Source: Ridgeia piscesae (lineage: Eukaryota > Annelida > Polychaeta > Sabellida > Siboglinidae). Taken from it: a stretch of DNA of 64,000 nucleotides. Both the position numbers and the translations under genes were made by a program. The DNA is taken from positions 653,501-717,500 of the forward strand of contig JAODUO010000126.1 of the NCBI GenBank assembly GCA_025642075.2, written 5' to 3'. The notes under the pieces are model-generated. The model was not told where the DNA came from and ran no database searches. It saw only the letters and a program-made list of their open reading frames with translations. The first letter of the stretch is position 1. Every line of letters starts with the position of its first letter. Positions 40,601-48,454 of this stretch are shown in pieces.

Positions 40601-42896
40601 CGATGATGACATGCTGACGGTGCAGTCACATGACGACGGGAACGTCAACATGCAGAACGATGACATCCCCGAACTGTGCACGGACGACATCAGTTTCGAC
40701 GACCTCGTGTCATCGGATGCGTGGCTCGAGAACATGCAGCCGGACTTGCACCAGATCGTGTCAAACACCAACAAGGTGGACGGCATTGACATGGCCGGCA
40801 TCCTGCAGGAGAACTACGCGAAGGGCGACATTGACATGGAGGACATCAGCTGCGACGATCCACAGTCGAAGGGCAAGGACTTCCTCAACTCACTGCTCAC
40901 AGGTGACGCCACCAGTGCGTCGTCCGGCAACCTGGGCATGGTCGGCATGGACGCACAGACGACCCTGCCTTCGAAGACGTGGACGACGACAAGCAGCAGC
41001 TGTCTGACGGCTACATCCCTGGCCAACAGCCGGAGCAGTCCGATGCTCCACGGGATGGAGCGCCTGTCTCCCCCGCCTGTCAACCCACCCAGTCGAGTCG
41101 CATCGACTCCCCAGCTTCGCGTCCTCGTGAGCGGTGGCAGCGATGGTGGCGCCGCCGCACCGAGGCCGGTCAGCTCATCGCAGCAGTCTTTGTTGTCGAC
41201 GGCGACAGTGATCACGACGACAACAGACCGCGGGAAGTCATACGTGGCTATCCCGTTCAACCTGTCCGGCCTGCAGTGGCAGCAGTCAGCAGCGGCAGCG
41301 GAGGCGCAGCAGAAGCAGACGCTGTTCGCGATTCCACTCAGTCTCGCCACCAGTCAACCGGCCGCGTCCCAGTCGCAAGCCAGACAGACCCTCGTCGCCA
41401 TCCCGCTGTCGTCCGCCAGTGCGACCAAGCCGACGGCGGTGATGCAGTCGAGTCAGTGCTCCACAGTGCCCTCTGTGATGCAGCGCAGCAACAAACGGAC
41501 GCAGATGTGCGGTGAATCGGTGACGTCACCGGCAGCGGTCTCACGGTCTCTGTGCGGCATGGTGGAGCACGACAGTGACGACATCAGTGTGAAGGTAGCG
41601 AAGCAGCTACTGCGAGAACAGTTGGTCAGCAGCGGCGGTGCCCTGGACTGGCTGACCATGCCCAGCGGTGCATCGACCGGGTCGTTTAACATTGTCAACA
41701 ATCCGAACTCGGCGGACATCGACCGGGATTGTTTCACGGGGATGTCGCGGGCGGAGACGCGGATGGTGTCGCCGCTGCAGGTGACATCCCCGAACTCATC
41801 CCCCCTCGGCAGCCCCCCACCCCTGGCCAGTCCTCCCCCCTCCAACCAGGGTGTCTTCACCAACACGTACTGCTCGACCCCGAGCCCTATGTTCCAACAG
41901 ACACCACCCCTGCAGCCGGCCACCAGCCAGCAGAGCGCCACCGAGAAGCTCGCCATTCTCAACAGCATCTTCGACGACCACCGCTACACAAACAAGGTCA
42001 ACACGACGACGTTTGCGCCGAGCCGACAAACGTCGACGCACACAACGTCGAAAGCGCGTAAAAGTAGTTCCGGCAGCAGTTGCAGCGGCGTGGGATCGTC
42101 GAGTCAGCCGACCAGTCCGAGCGTGCTCAAACAGTTCCTGCTGTGCAAGGAGCCGCTGAACCCGAACAAGGGCAGTGACACCGTGCTCGCCGAGGAGGGC
42201 ATGTCCCAGCTGAACATTGGTGACGGCGCTGGCGGCAGCGGGTCGACCCTGAAGCGCCTGCTCACCGGGCAGATGGACAAGAAGGAAGTGCACAAGTGTG
42301 AGCAGCGACTCATCGAGACGCGCAGACAGAGCAGCATCGGGTCACCGTCGTCGTCGTCACAACCGTCACCAGGTCGCTACGACGACCCGTACAGCGACGA
42401 CCTCTCGTCCGACGACTTCGGCAACATGGACCTCCTCGGAATGGACCCAGTCACCGACCTGGAGTCACTCTGGCAGCCAAGTAACATGGACTCGGAGGTG
42501 AGCACCGCCACTTACCAGCATGGTCAACCTGATTTATTTAACTTATAATTTATTTTATTTAATATAGAATTTTTTTTAATAGAAGTGACGTCTTTGAATG
42601 TATAGTTTTTTTAGATTGTTTTATTTTGCAGTGTATAATATAAAATATCAACTCTGAATAATCAGTTGAGCAGTCTGCATGAATAAACCACACCAAGGCA
42701 GACTCTTGGGTGGACGTAGATTATGATTGTATTATGGACCATGTCAATTGTGTTTATTAAGTGTTGATTCAATATCTTATCGTTGTTGTCTTTGCTGCAG
42801 TTTCTGATGTCCTCGACCGAACTCGACGAGACACTGCGAGAAGTGACGCGTCAAGACGATCTCCTCCTGCAGCACTACTTCAACGACATATCCTAG
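6256..42896 (+). CDS. HIF1A-like: HIF-alpha-like bHLH-PAS transcription factor gene, nine exons, 5' end missing
   Basis: Join 6256-6306, 6874-7016, 8059-8209, 8518-8627, 9926-10116, 23822-23928, 36612-36756, 40352-42497 and 42801-42896. Every junction is GT/AG and every phase matches, giving 1046 residues plus TAG. Residues about 28-185 form PAS-A and about 195-310 form PAS-B. PAS-B carries HIF-alpha hallmarks: an SRHDL box, the CDSRI..LVGYEPSELIG segment, YRFLAKNGDWVW, and the IYNTKN..Q..VC.NYV strand, which is closer to HIF-1alpha than to SIM, CLOCK or ARNT as I recall those families. Family knowledge: such proteins dimerise with ARNT in the nucleus and bind RCGTG sites. The tail (residues 311-1046) is acidic and rich in Ser, Gln and Pro, consistent with transactivation. 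No LxxLAP degron motif and no HIF C-terminal transactivation domain are visible. The bHLH is absent because the first exon here starts inside a codon, so the gene begins upstream of the window. bHLH-PAS identity is close to certain; HIF-alpha subfamily is likely. Confidence 0.88.
6307..6873 (+). other. intron between exons 1 and 2
   Basis: The intron runs from gtgagt to ttttcag. It contains two similar segments ending in ctattttcagaccctaa (about 6725-6775) and ctgttttcagaccctaa (about 6840-6882). The true acceptor region is therefore locally duplicated, leaving a decoy acceptor upstream at about 6765. Confidence 0.7.
6874..7016 (+). CDS. exon 2: N-terminal half of PAS-A
   Basis: The acceptor is ttttcag and the donor is gtgtgt; the end phase is 0. 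It encodes the PAS-A start, with NEGQLMTNALNAFLIFVSKK followed by a Y.VSE.V..HLGL segment. That is the usual PAS core pattern (DGF..V....G.I.Y.S..V...LG). The two reading frames of the flanking intron decay at once into low complexity, which supports the exon limits. Confidence 0.9.
7017..8058 (+). other. intron between exons 2 and 3
   Basis: AT-rich intron with CA/CAT-rich sequence at 7040-7200 and the foldback element at 7592-7866. No coding potential was seen beyond chance frames. Confidence 0.7.
7592..7866. mobile_element. foldback / MITE-like element with an AT and TTTTA core
   Basis: The left arm (7592-7660, starting atttgttcatccacacaaaa) and right arm (7801-7866, ending gtgtggatgaacaaat) are inverted copies about 66 bases long with one small indel. 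Between them lie (AT)n at about 7664-7706 and (TTTTA)n at 7707-7804. The whole could form a hairpin of about 275 bases. No transposase is present; family unknown. Confidence 0.82.
8059..8209 (+). CDS. exon 3: middle of PAS-A
   Basis: The acceptor is attccag and the donor is gtatgt. It encodes EEIIGRNILEYIHPDD, a classic PAS helix region (E..G.....IHP.D), then a long loop rich in Pro and acidic residues. Compared with HIF-1alpha as I remember it, the loop before the LFYIRMKC strand is roughly 20 residues longer. It ends with one base of a split Asp codon. Confidence 0.9.
8210..8517 (+). other. intron between exons 3 and 4
   Basis: A 308-base intron running from gtatgt to atgcag. I see nothing in it besides ordinary AT-rich sequence. 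Confidence 0.75.
8518..8627 (+). CDS. exon 4: C-terminal beta strands of PAS-A
   Basis: The acceptor is atgcag and the donor is gtacgt. It completes the split Asp codon and encodes the LFYIRMKCHVVRKGTKTR segment. This corresponds to the FFLRMKC strand of HIF-alpha PAS-A. It ends in phase 0. Confidence 0.9.
8628..9925 (+). other. intron between exons 4 and 5
   Basis: The intron runs from gtacgt to ccgtag. It contains a very AT-rich stretch at 8880-9240 with AATA and AT runs, then a MITE-like inverted repeat at 9612-9816. Confidence 0.7.
9612..9816. mobile_element. MITE-like element with about 75-bp terminal inverted repeats
   Basis: The termini read atatactactcaaaatttg and caaatttgagtagtatat, and the inverted match continues for about 75 bases through ggatcactatttagggc and tatcacacaaaaac. 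The central spacer is only about 50 bases. The small size, long TIRs and lack of an ORF fit a non-autonomous DNA transposon. A TA target duplication is possible at the edges but ambiguous because the TIR ends are themselves AT-rich. Confidence 0.85.
9926..10116 (+). CDS. exon 5: end of PAS-A, inter-PAS linker and start of PAS-B
   Basis: The acceptor is ccgtag and the donor is gtgagc. It encodes the WSGKV strand, a short basic linker, the GLLAMVRPM strand that closes PAS-A, then LEIRLDGNMFMSRHDLAMTF and CDSR at the start of PAS-B. The SRH box plus a CD pair is the HIF/SIM signature. It ends two bases into an Arg codon that exon 6 completes after a 13.7-kb intron. Confidence 0.93.
11677..11710. 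repeat. near-perfect palindrome
   Basis: The arm AAATTGTGTTCCTTT is followed almost at once by its reverse complement AAAGGAACACAATTT. This makes a stem of about 15 bases with a minimal loop. Confidence 0.85.
14397..14437. repeat. (TA)n microsatellite
   Basis: About 20 TA dinucleotides, followed by degenerate AT-rich sequence to about 14510. Confidence 0.95.
18060..18370. repeat. degenerate local repeat, about three partial copies
   Basis: Segments near 18066-18115, 18185-18250 and 18298-18372 share an AATATA(T)TT..ACATACTT start and a G(A/G)GG(C/A)AATGAGTTG-like end, spaced about 115-120 bases apart. The match is visible but imperfect. Confidence 0.45.
20408..20517 (+). mobile_element. truncated SINE, 3' portion
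   Basis: It matches the 3' half of the SINE at 56270-56597: GTCTGATTGAAC, GTCTGCCAGGGAAGTAAA, GTAAAGCGCTTTGAGCAGTC, CTGAGGACTGGATACTGCG and CTATATAAGAACTTGCCTTT. The tRNA-like head is missing. Confidence 0.85.
22268..22345. repeat. cluster of GGAGCA / TGCTCC hairpins
   Basis: GGAGCAAAATAGCTCC and GGAGCAAAGTTGCTCC lie next to each other and each is nearly self-complementary. They are followed by CTGCTCC and later by GGTGGAGCA. The set could form alternative cruciforms. Confidence 0.75.
23822..23928 (+). CDS. exon 6: PAS-B middle
   Basis: The acceptor is tcttgcag and the donor is gtaagt. It encodes ILNLVGYEPSELIGKTAYQF, then a loop with two adjacent His residues. GYEP.EL.G is nearly identical to the HIF-alpha PAS-B helix. 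The 107-base length takes phase 2 to phase 1, exactly joining exons 5 and 7. Confidence 0.93.
28602..28654. repeat. (AT)n microsatellite
   Basis: About 26 uninterrupted AT dinucleotides. Confidence 0.97.
29633..29735. repeat. short tandem repeat, about 21-24 bp unit
   Basis: Four to five imperfect copies of a CTTCTGGTCATCCAATTCTC-like unit. In the plus-strand frame they read as repeats of SSGHP/SSGYQ, a by-product of the repeat. Confidence 0.7.
31260..31500. repeat. GGTCAGTG-rich degenerate repeat
   Basis: The words GGTCAGTG, GTGTGGTC and GTGGTTAAG recur many times without a fixed period. This looks like an eroded minisatellite. Confidence 0.5.
36612..36756 (+). CDS. exon 7: PAS-B C-terminal half
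   Basis: The acceptor is gttgcag and the donor is gtgagt. It begins by completing a Leu codon and encodes IHKGTSVSRYYRFLAKNGDW, then VWMQTRATIIYNTKN and an acidic-Pro-Gln turn ending VCMNYVI. The TxAT..YNTKN pattern with VC.NYV is the strongest HIF-alpha signature in the window. It ends two bases into a Gly codon. Confidence 0.95.
36757..40351 (+). other. 3.6-kb intron between exons 7 and 8
   Basis: The intron runs from gtgagt to gttgcag. It contains the 29-bp array at 37990-38490 and AT-rich sequence at 38750-39010. I see nothing else. Confidence 0.7.
37990..38490. repeat. second 29-bp minisatellite, about 17 copies
   Basis: The unit is TTATGACACTTGGTGGCCTG followed by TTTGTGCAG. Copies are nearly identical, with an occasional GGTGG to GATGG change, so the array is young or homogenised. 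It is unrelated in sequence to the array at 131-945. Confidence 0.97.
40352..42497 (+). CDS. exon 8: PAS-B end and long regulatory tail
   Basis: The acceptor is gttgcag and the donor is gtgagc. 716 residues are encoded in one GC-rich exon. It opens with the last PAS-associated strand (HFLMMEQE, aligned with the HIF segment after NYV). It then has a Ser/Gly-rich stretch, a Met/Asp-rich acidic block (residues 400-466 of the partial protein) and an LNSLL motif (478-482). Next come three copies of a (V/F)AIP motif (598-601, 625-628, 648-651), a Pro/Ser-rich region (about 770-800), LKQFLL (892-897), LKRLL (933-937) and an acidic patch near the end (977-1004). I saw no LxxLAP anywhere. Other frames of this exon also stay open, a side effect of GC-rich sequence. 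Confidence 0.93.
42498..42800 (+). other. last intron between exons 8 and 9
   Basis: A 303-base AT-rich intron running from gtgagc to ctgcag, in clear contrast to the GC-rich exon. Retention would give a 17-codon alternative end with the stop at 42546-42548. Confidence 0.75.
42801..42896 (+). CDS. exon 9: last coding exon and stop
   Basis: The acceptor is tttgctgcag after a pyrimidine-rich tract. It starts in phase 0 and encodes 31 residues ending QHYFNDIS followed by TAG. The composition (Leu- and Asp/Glu-rich, probably helical) continues the acidic tail of exon 8. It does not resemble the Asn-hydroxylated C-terminal activation domain of vertebrate HIF. If intron 42498-42800 is retained instead, the frame continues 17 codons to a stop at 42546-42548. 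Confidence 0.85.
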   Translation, partial: FLMSSTELDETLREVTRQDDLLLQHYFNDIS

Positions 42897-43870
42897 GGGG
42901 CGCCACTACTGCAGCATGTCGCTGTGTGATTTTGACACTCGTACGTGGTCCTTTAGACCAGGGCAGCGTTTGTTTGGTGTGACGCCAGGACAGTGTGCCG
43001 AGGTGTTTCGTGACTGAAACAGTGTGTTGGGGCTGACAGTGGCCTGGGACAATGCATTGGCACCGGCAGAGGCTGAGGTCGAGGCTGAGGCCAAGGCTGA
43101 GGCCGCGGACAGTAAATGGCCGACAACGAAACGTTGCGGCGTGGCACGGCTTCGATCGACAATGGAACGAGGAGTGAACATGACAGATGCCAGAGACTTG
43201 AAACTGGGGCGAAAACGCCCTCCAGAATCGGGTCGGGGGTTTGGGCGGGAGCTAGTGGTGATGTGAAGTCTGAATACTTCCACACAGGCGCGACCTGCGT
43301 GCCTACACGGCACCCCGCCCATCCACCGTCTCCCACTAGGTGACAGCACTTGCCAGGCAAGACATCGTAGCGAATGCTGCATCCCTACCAAGAGACTGCT
43401 CGTGTTTCTGCAATAGTTATTGGGGTAGAATAACTAACATCAAAATGTGCTCGACGGGGGCGTATTATCCCAGACGAATTCATGCAGTTGAGTTTATATT
43501 TTCCATATGATGAGTCCGTCGTGTTTAGGCATTCGGTGCAGGTTAAGCACTGACCTTTATGAGGTTTGAACTTGTGCATTATTATGTTGACATTAGGGGT
43601 CAATGTAAGCGTGCTAAAACATCATCAGAAATGTTGCATGAGGTGTATTGCTTGTTTGACAGTGAGCTTGAATGTCAAGGGTATCTACAGCAAAGCCAGA
43701 CATCGGAAAAGATTTATGCTAGCAGTTGTTGTCTGTTAAGAAAAAACACCGGTCACGGCCGCAGTGGCCGACGTTATGTAAGTCGAAAAGCCATCCATTC
43801 ATGTACCAGTAACTACCTCTTTAAATTTTGTTTTTCACAACTTCAAATAAATATCCGTGATAAAAAGTGA
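42897..43870 (+). other. probable 3' untranslated region
   Basis: Non-coding sequence follows the stop codon and stays moderately GC-rich to about 43350 before turning AT-rich. It contains a short run of 12-base GAGGCTGAGGYC-type repeats near 43068-43108. The first plausible AATAAA after the stop that I noticed is at 43846-43851, which would give a 3' UTR of about 1 kb. The end point is inferred. Confidence 0.45.
43846..43851 (+). promoter_or_regulatory. candidate polyadenylation signal AATAAA
   Basis: A canonical AATAAA hexamer lies about 950 bases after the stop codon, in an AT-rich stretch. Nothing else in the sequence proves its use. Confidence 0.4.
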
Positions 43871-46800
43871 CGGGCTGGCTGTCGCTGTGATTGCCTGCGT
43901 AGTGGTACAACAATGTCGGGCACTTTCAGGCCTGGAATGTCTGCAGCTGATGATAAAATAACACAACTACTGTTGTTTTGTTCTGTACATACATGTTGTG
44001 CATCCGAGGTGCGATAATATAGTCATTTTGTTCGTGCCGTGGTAGAGAAGCATACTCGTGGTGGTGGCTTACACGTAGAGGCGCAAAATATCAGCCGCCT
44101 TGGATAAGCACTGACGCAGGGCATTGTAATCCACTATCGTAATGCCACAAGTCAACTTTGGGTTTGGTCGGGTACGAAAGGCCAAGGCAGCAGCGTTCCA
44201 ACTACAGATGGAGGTCGAATTTGAGCAACCTCCTATCCAGTTGTGTCACGTCGTAATTATATTATCTATTTGGTTCTTTGAGTTCGTTCTTGATTAATTA
44301 TTAAAAGTGTGTATTTTATTTTCCAAAGAATTATATCAATAATGAAGGCTGTGATTGTTGGGTTGAGGATCTGAGACGTGGTAATTAATTGGATACGTAA
44401 TTATTACGCAAGGGATAAAGAGAAAAAGCTAATAAAAATTGGGTTTCGTCAGACTATTCCTCCCTATCCGGGTACATAGGAGAATGTTATGTAGCACTGT
44501 CTCGTGTTGGTAAATTGTTATGGTCATTCAAGTCAGCTTTCTTTTGAATTATTGAGAGACATCATGGCAGCATAAGAGAAGCAAGGGTTGAGTAATGTTT
44601 GAATTATGAACTTGGCATATTACAACTACAAAGAGGTGATATTGTAAAAACTGTAGACAGCTTAAAAATTAGCCTACTCATGCCCCGCTTGACGTTTTCT
44701 GGGGATACCTTCTGGAGTAGAGTAGGAAAAAACCTGTACTTTTGTACATTTTGTATACGTTAGCAATGCAGTCTAGCTATGAACATGCTATGTGTACATT
44801 CGCGTATATCTTCTTGTTTGTCTGTGTGTATTGAACACTGACTAATACAAGTACAACTTAAGATTCTATGAGTTTGTTCTTCTTTTCATTAAGTTTAAAG
44901 TCGCAGGAGCCATTATTAAGAATTATATATGTTTGAAGCCCCACTATATTCATGTGTCTCCAGTTTATTTGGCCACATCGTCTAGACGTGGTTACCCTAC
45001 ATAGTGTTATCACATCTTTTATAAAAGTAAATATTTATCTTTGCTACTTGCTCCCATAATTTCTCTAGTAACTTCTTGATATGTCCAGTATGAATCATTC
45101 AAATTTCTCACCAAGTTCTAGATATCATTAATAGTAATCCATATTATGTTTGGTAGTTTTACATTAAAAAGTCTTATACCTATAAAACACCTTGACATAA
45201 AATAAATGTTTGTAATTAATCATGCGATTGTGGATAACAACCATTGGGACAGTCTAAAACCATTCTCCAGCTTTGGGGTTTGTTCCTATCACTGCCACCT
45301 AATTTTCTGTTAAAATCTTGATATAATTAACACGTTTTTCATATTCCTGTGTTTCATTGAGGCTGGCCATGTCCACAGCTTAGCTATGCTCAATATATAG
45401 AAGACAATTTAAAACAGTCATTTTATTGAAGAACATTTTAAAACGTTACTTTACCCAACAGCTGGCAAGACTAATGCTGTCTCTTCAAAAAATATCTATT
45501 CGCTGACAGTCAAGTATATGATTATGACAAATTAAACTATTATTTAGTAAACATGTCCACACATACACTGTCATTAACCAAATGTCAATTTATAGAACAC
45601 ATTTCCATTTTTAGTAAGTTAAAAATAAATCATTTAATTGAAGTATATAATATTGTAATTAAACCCAAGTGTTACACATCAGCCCTCCACCCTCTGTGTA
45701 GGCTTCACATCTTGACACCCTACCCTCACTATAACCCAAGCCTGTCCTAGATTACCGGTGCATAATGTTCAAAGGTTGTTGACTCCGCCATCACTGTTTT
45801 TTCCACGACTAGTTTTCTGATAAACTAAATCATGCGTTTAAAATAAGAACAAGGCAGACTGATCCTTTTCTTCATGTGGTCTCTGAGGCCGCCCTATGGA
45901 TATATGCACTTTGCATACAGAAGAGACAGAGAGAAAGAATGCATCAGTAACAGCAAGGAGTGCCCGGCCCAGTTGGCGGATCAACAGATAGTATTCTCAC
46001 AGAGCTGTCACTGTGTCTGAACGCTCGGCTACCATCAGATAAAACACTATTTACCTGTGGCATTACATTGCTAATGTAATGATGCGTGACTGCTTGATGA
46101 CCTAAATGAACTGATAATAACGTGAAATATGCGCTTTTATGCTGAAGGCTACATTGAAGAAGATTTGCAAGTTTACTCCTTAACCTGGTAATTGTATGAA
46201 TCTATTTTAGGCAAACCAAAATTATGTAATTCTTCAAAGAAATTTAATTATGTACATAAAGCATCTTTAACAAAGCAGTTTCGCACACCTTGTAATTTGC
46301 CGTTCTCCGTCCTTCTCGCGAAATGTCATGTATTCTAAATCATTCCGTCTTAATCAATGTGGGGTCGGGAAACGTGCTACCAGAATTTATCACAAAATAA
46401 TTATTGGTCTTGCAAGAGATTGTTTTACTGTGAAAGGGTTCGCCATCTAGTGTTAATAAGTGGTAGTAAATTATATTATCATTTTAACCGGAAGATGGCA
46501 GCACTTGCCTTAAGTCGGTTTTATGGCGCACTGTTTGTTGTGACTAGATGGGACATACCCACTGAGTTAGATCAATAATCATTCCCCTATATTTCAAGAA
46601 AAACAAGTTGTTATAGTGTGATCGAGCCGTTTCTCGGATACTGTGATGCTTGAAACAACATGTAAACAGGTGTGTATTGTGTTGTCAGCAAATGGTGCTG
46701 CCGGCTGGCGACCAAGGCAGGAATCGTGGCCTGTCAATATCGACAAGCATTTTATTCCAATAATTGAAACACATTAACTGTACAAATAAGTACAAATAAG

Positions 46801-47400
46801 ATCAAATATATTATCCCGTATTAGTGAATAATTTGAAAGGAGAAACATAAGGATATATGTTTATAAGATACTATACTATTAAAAGTATATTCACATACAT
46901 GTAATTATTTATGAAACAGGAATTATGGCAGGATTATATACACACATGCTCAATGAGGTGACGGCACGTTTTAGCCCCTCACACGGATAACATTCAAAAG
47001 CTAAGTGACCATGGTTTGTCTTCTCGGCGAAGTTATGCAGCAAGACTACCCTGTATCGACAGAGCACAAACCTACCAGGCGCTGGTGAGTAGCCCCGATT
47101 AACCAGTCGCCGCGAGATGGCAGCACCTTTTACCCCGAATCCACCTGATAGTTTTACGGTCTGCCAATGTGACCAGAATAGGGTAGATACGCTGATTGGC
47201 TCTTAGGCAGAATTGAGGTGGTCAGGAGTCTACACAAATGCCGATATTGTTTCAGACATGGCACAAAATTCATATACGTTTTAACTTCCTTTACCTGTTC
47301 ATAGTATATCGATCGTTTGTATAATTATTCATTCCACCTGCGCATTTTGAAAATATAAATTTTGGCTTAGATATGTCTGACTTAAAATACGCATGTGACT
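43871..47400. other. intergenic AT-rich sequence
   Basis: No gene was recognised. Near 46955-47130 there are two copies of a dispersed motif (GAGGTGACGGCACGTTTTAGCC and GAGATGGCAGCACCTTTTACC) that reappears at 52133 and 52410, so at least part of this stretch is repeat-derived. Confidence 0.5.
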
Positions 47401-47404
47401 CAGT

Positions 47405-47406
<2 letters not shown>

Positions 47407-47472
<66 letters not shown>
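47407..47472. repeat. (AT)n microsatellite
   Basis: AT dinucleotide run with one phase break in the middle. Confidence 0.97.
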
Positions 47473-47475
<3 letters not shown>

Positions 47476-47661
47476 CATTAACTATCATTGACTGTTTTCG
47501 TTCAGTTCGTCTTTGTGCATCAGAAGCAACCCCTCAACCTAAAAGGGTAGAATTGTGGTAAAGGTTGTAGAATAATAATATAGTGGTACAGGCTCCCAAA
47601 GGGCTAGAGCGGCCGTTATTATATTCTAGTTACTGTAGCCTTCTTGTTAGGAAAACTTTGA

Positions 47662-47998
47662 GGATGTGGGAGTAGCGCGTCATCTGTCGATCCATGTGGG
47701 AGTAGCTCGTCATCAGTCGGGCAATGTGGGAGTAGCTCGTCATCTGTCGAGCCATGTGAGAGTAGCTCGTCATCAGTCGGGCAATGTGGGAGTAGCGCGT
47801 CATTTGTCGAGCCATGTGAGAGTAGCTCGTCATCAGTCGGGCAATGTGGGAGTAGCGCGTCATTTGTCGAGCCATGTGAGAGTAGCTCGTCATCAGTCGG
47901 GCAATGTGGGAGTAGCGCGTCATCTGTCGAGCCATGTGAGAGTAGCTCGTCATCAGTCAGGCAATGTGGGAGTAGCTCGTCATCAGTCGGGCCAACTT
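47662..47998. repeat. 30-bp minisatellite organised as 60-bp dimers
   Basis: Two monomer types alternate: GCCATGTGAGAGTAGCTCGT followed by CATCAGTCGG, and GCAATGTGGGAGTAGCGCGT followed by CATTTGTCGA. There are about 11 monomers. Both strands stay open across the array, but this is only a repeat effect. Confidence 0.93.
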
Positions 47999-48454
47999 AA
48001 AGTCGGCCCGCGACTGAGCCACACAGACAGACAGCGGCCGGTGAACTGGTTCAGAGTGGACAGGTCTACGTACAGCGTGTCTAGGAGGGAACCACTAGGT
48101 GTGTTGTAGAGCCAATGTTGTGAATGAAACTAGTTTGATCGATGTTACTGTTACAATGGTGTGTTGATATATCATGCGTGTCCGGATAATTACTTTGATG
48201 TATAACTACCTTGATATATCACGTTTTTTTTATAATCAGTCCTCATAACTATTATTTGTAGACGGCTTATGCTGCGAATGAGAAAGCTACTATACTATGC
48301 GTTTGTGTAACAATTACATACTCTGTCAATATATTTGGATCGGTCTCTCTGTGTAACATAAGTTTTATTGTTATTGGTTATTGTTACACCACATATAGGT
48401 GCCAATTATACCCAAATAAACATTCTCACATCGTCAGTGTGCTGAGTCCGGTGT

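Noticed and set aside
40396..42501. Several open frames on both strands overlapping exon 8, up to 178 codons
   Set aside because: They overlap the long HIF-like exon in other frames; GC-rich codons keep stops rare. Only the plus frame joins the PAS exons in phase.
47630..48109. Frames of 107 and 147 codons over the 30-bp array
   Set aside because: The unit length is a multiple of three, so frames stay open on both strands; there is no non-repeat domain.
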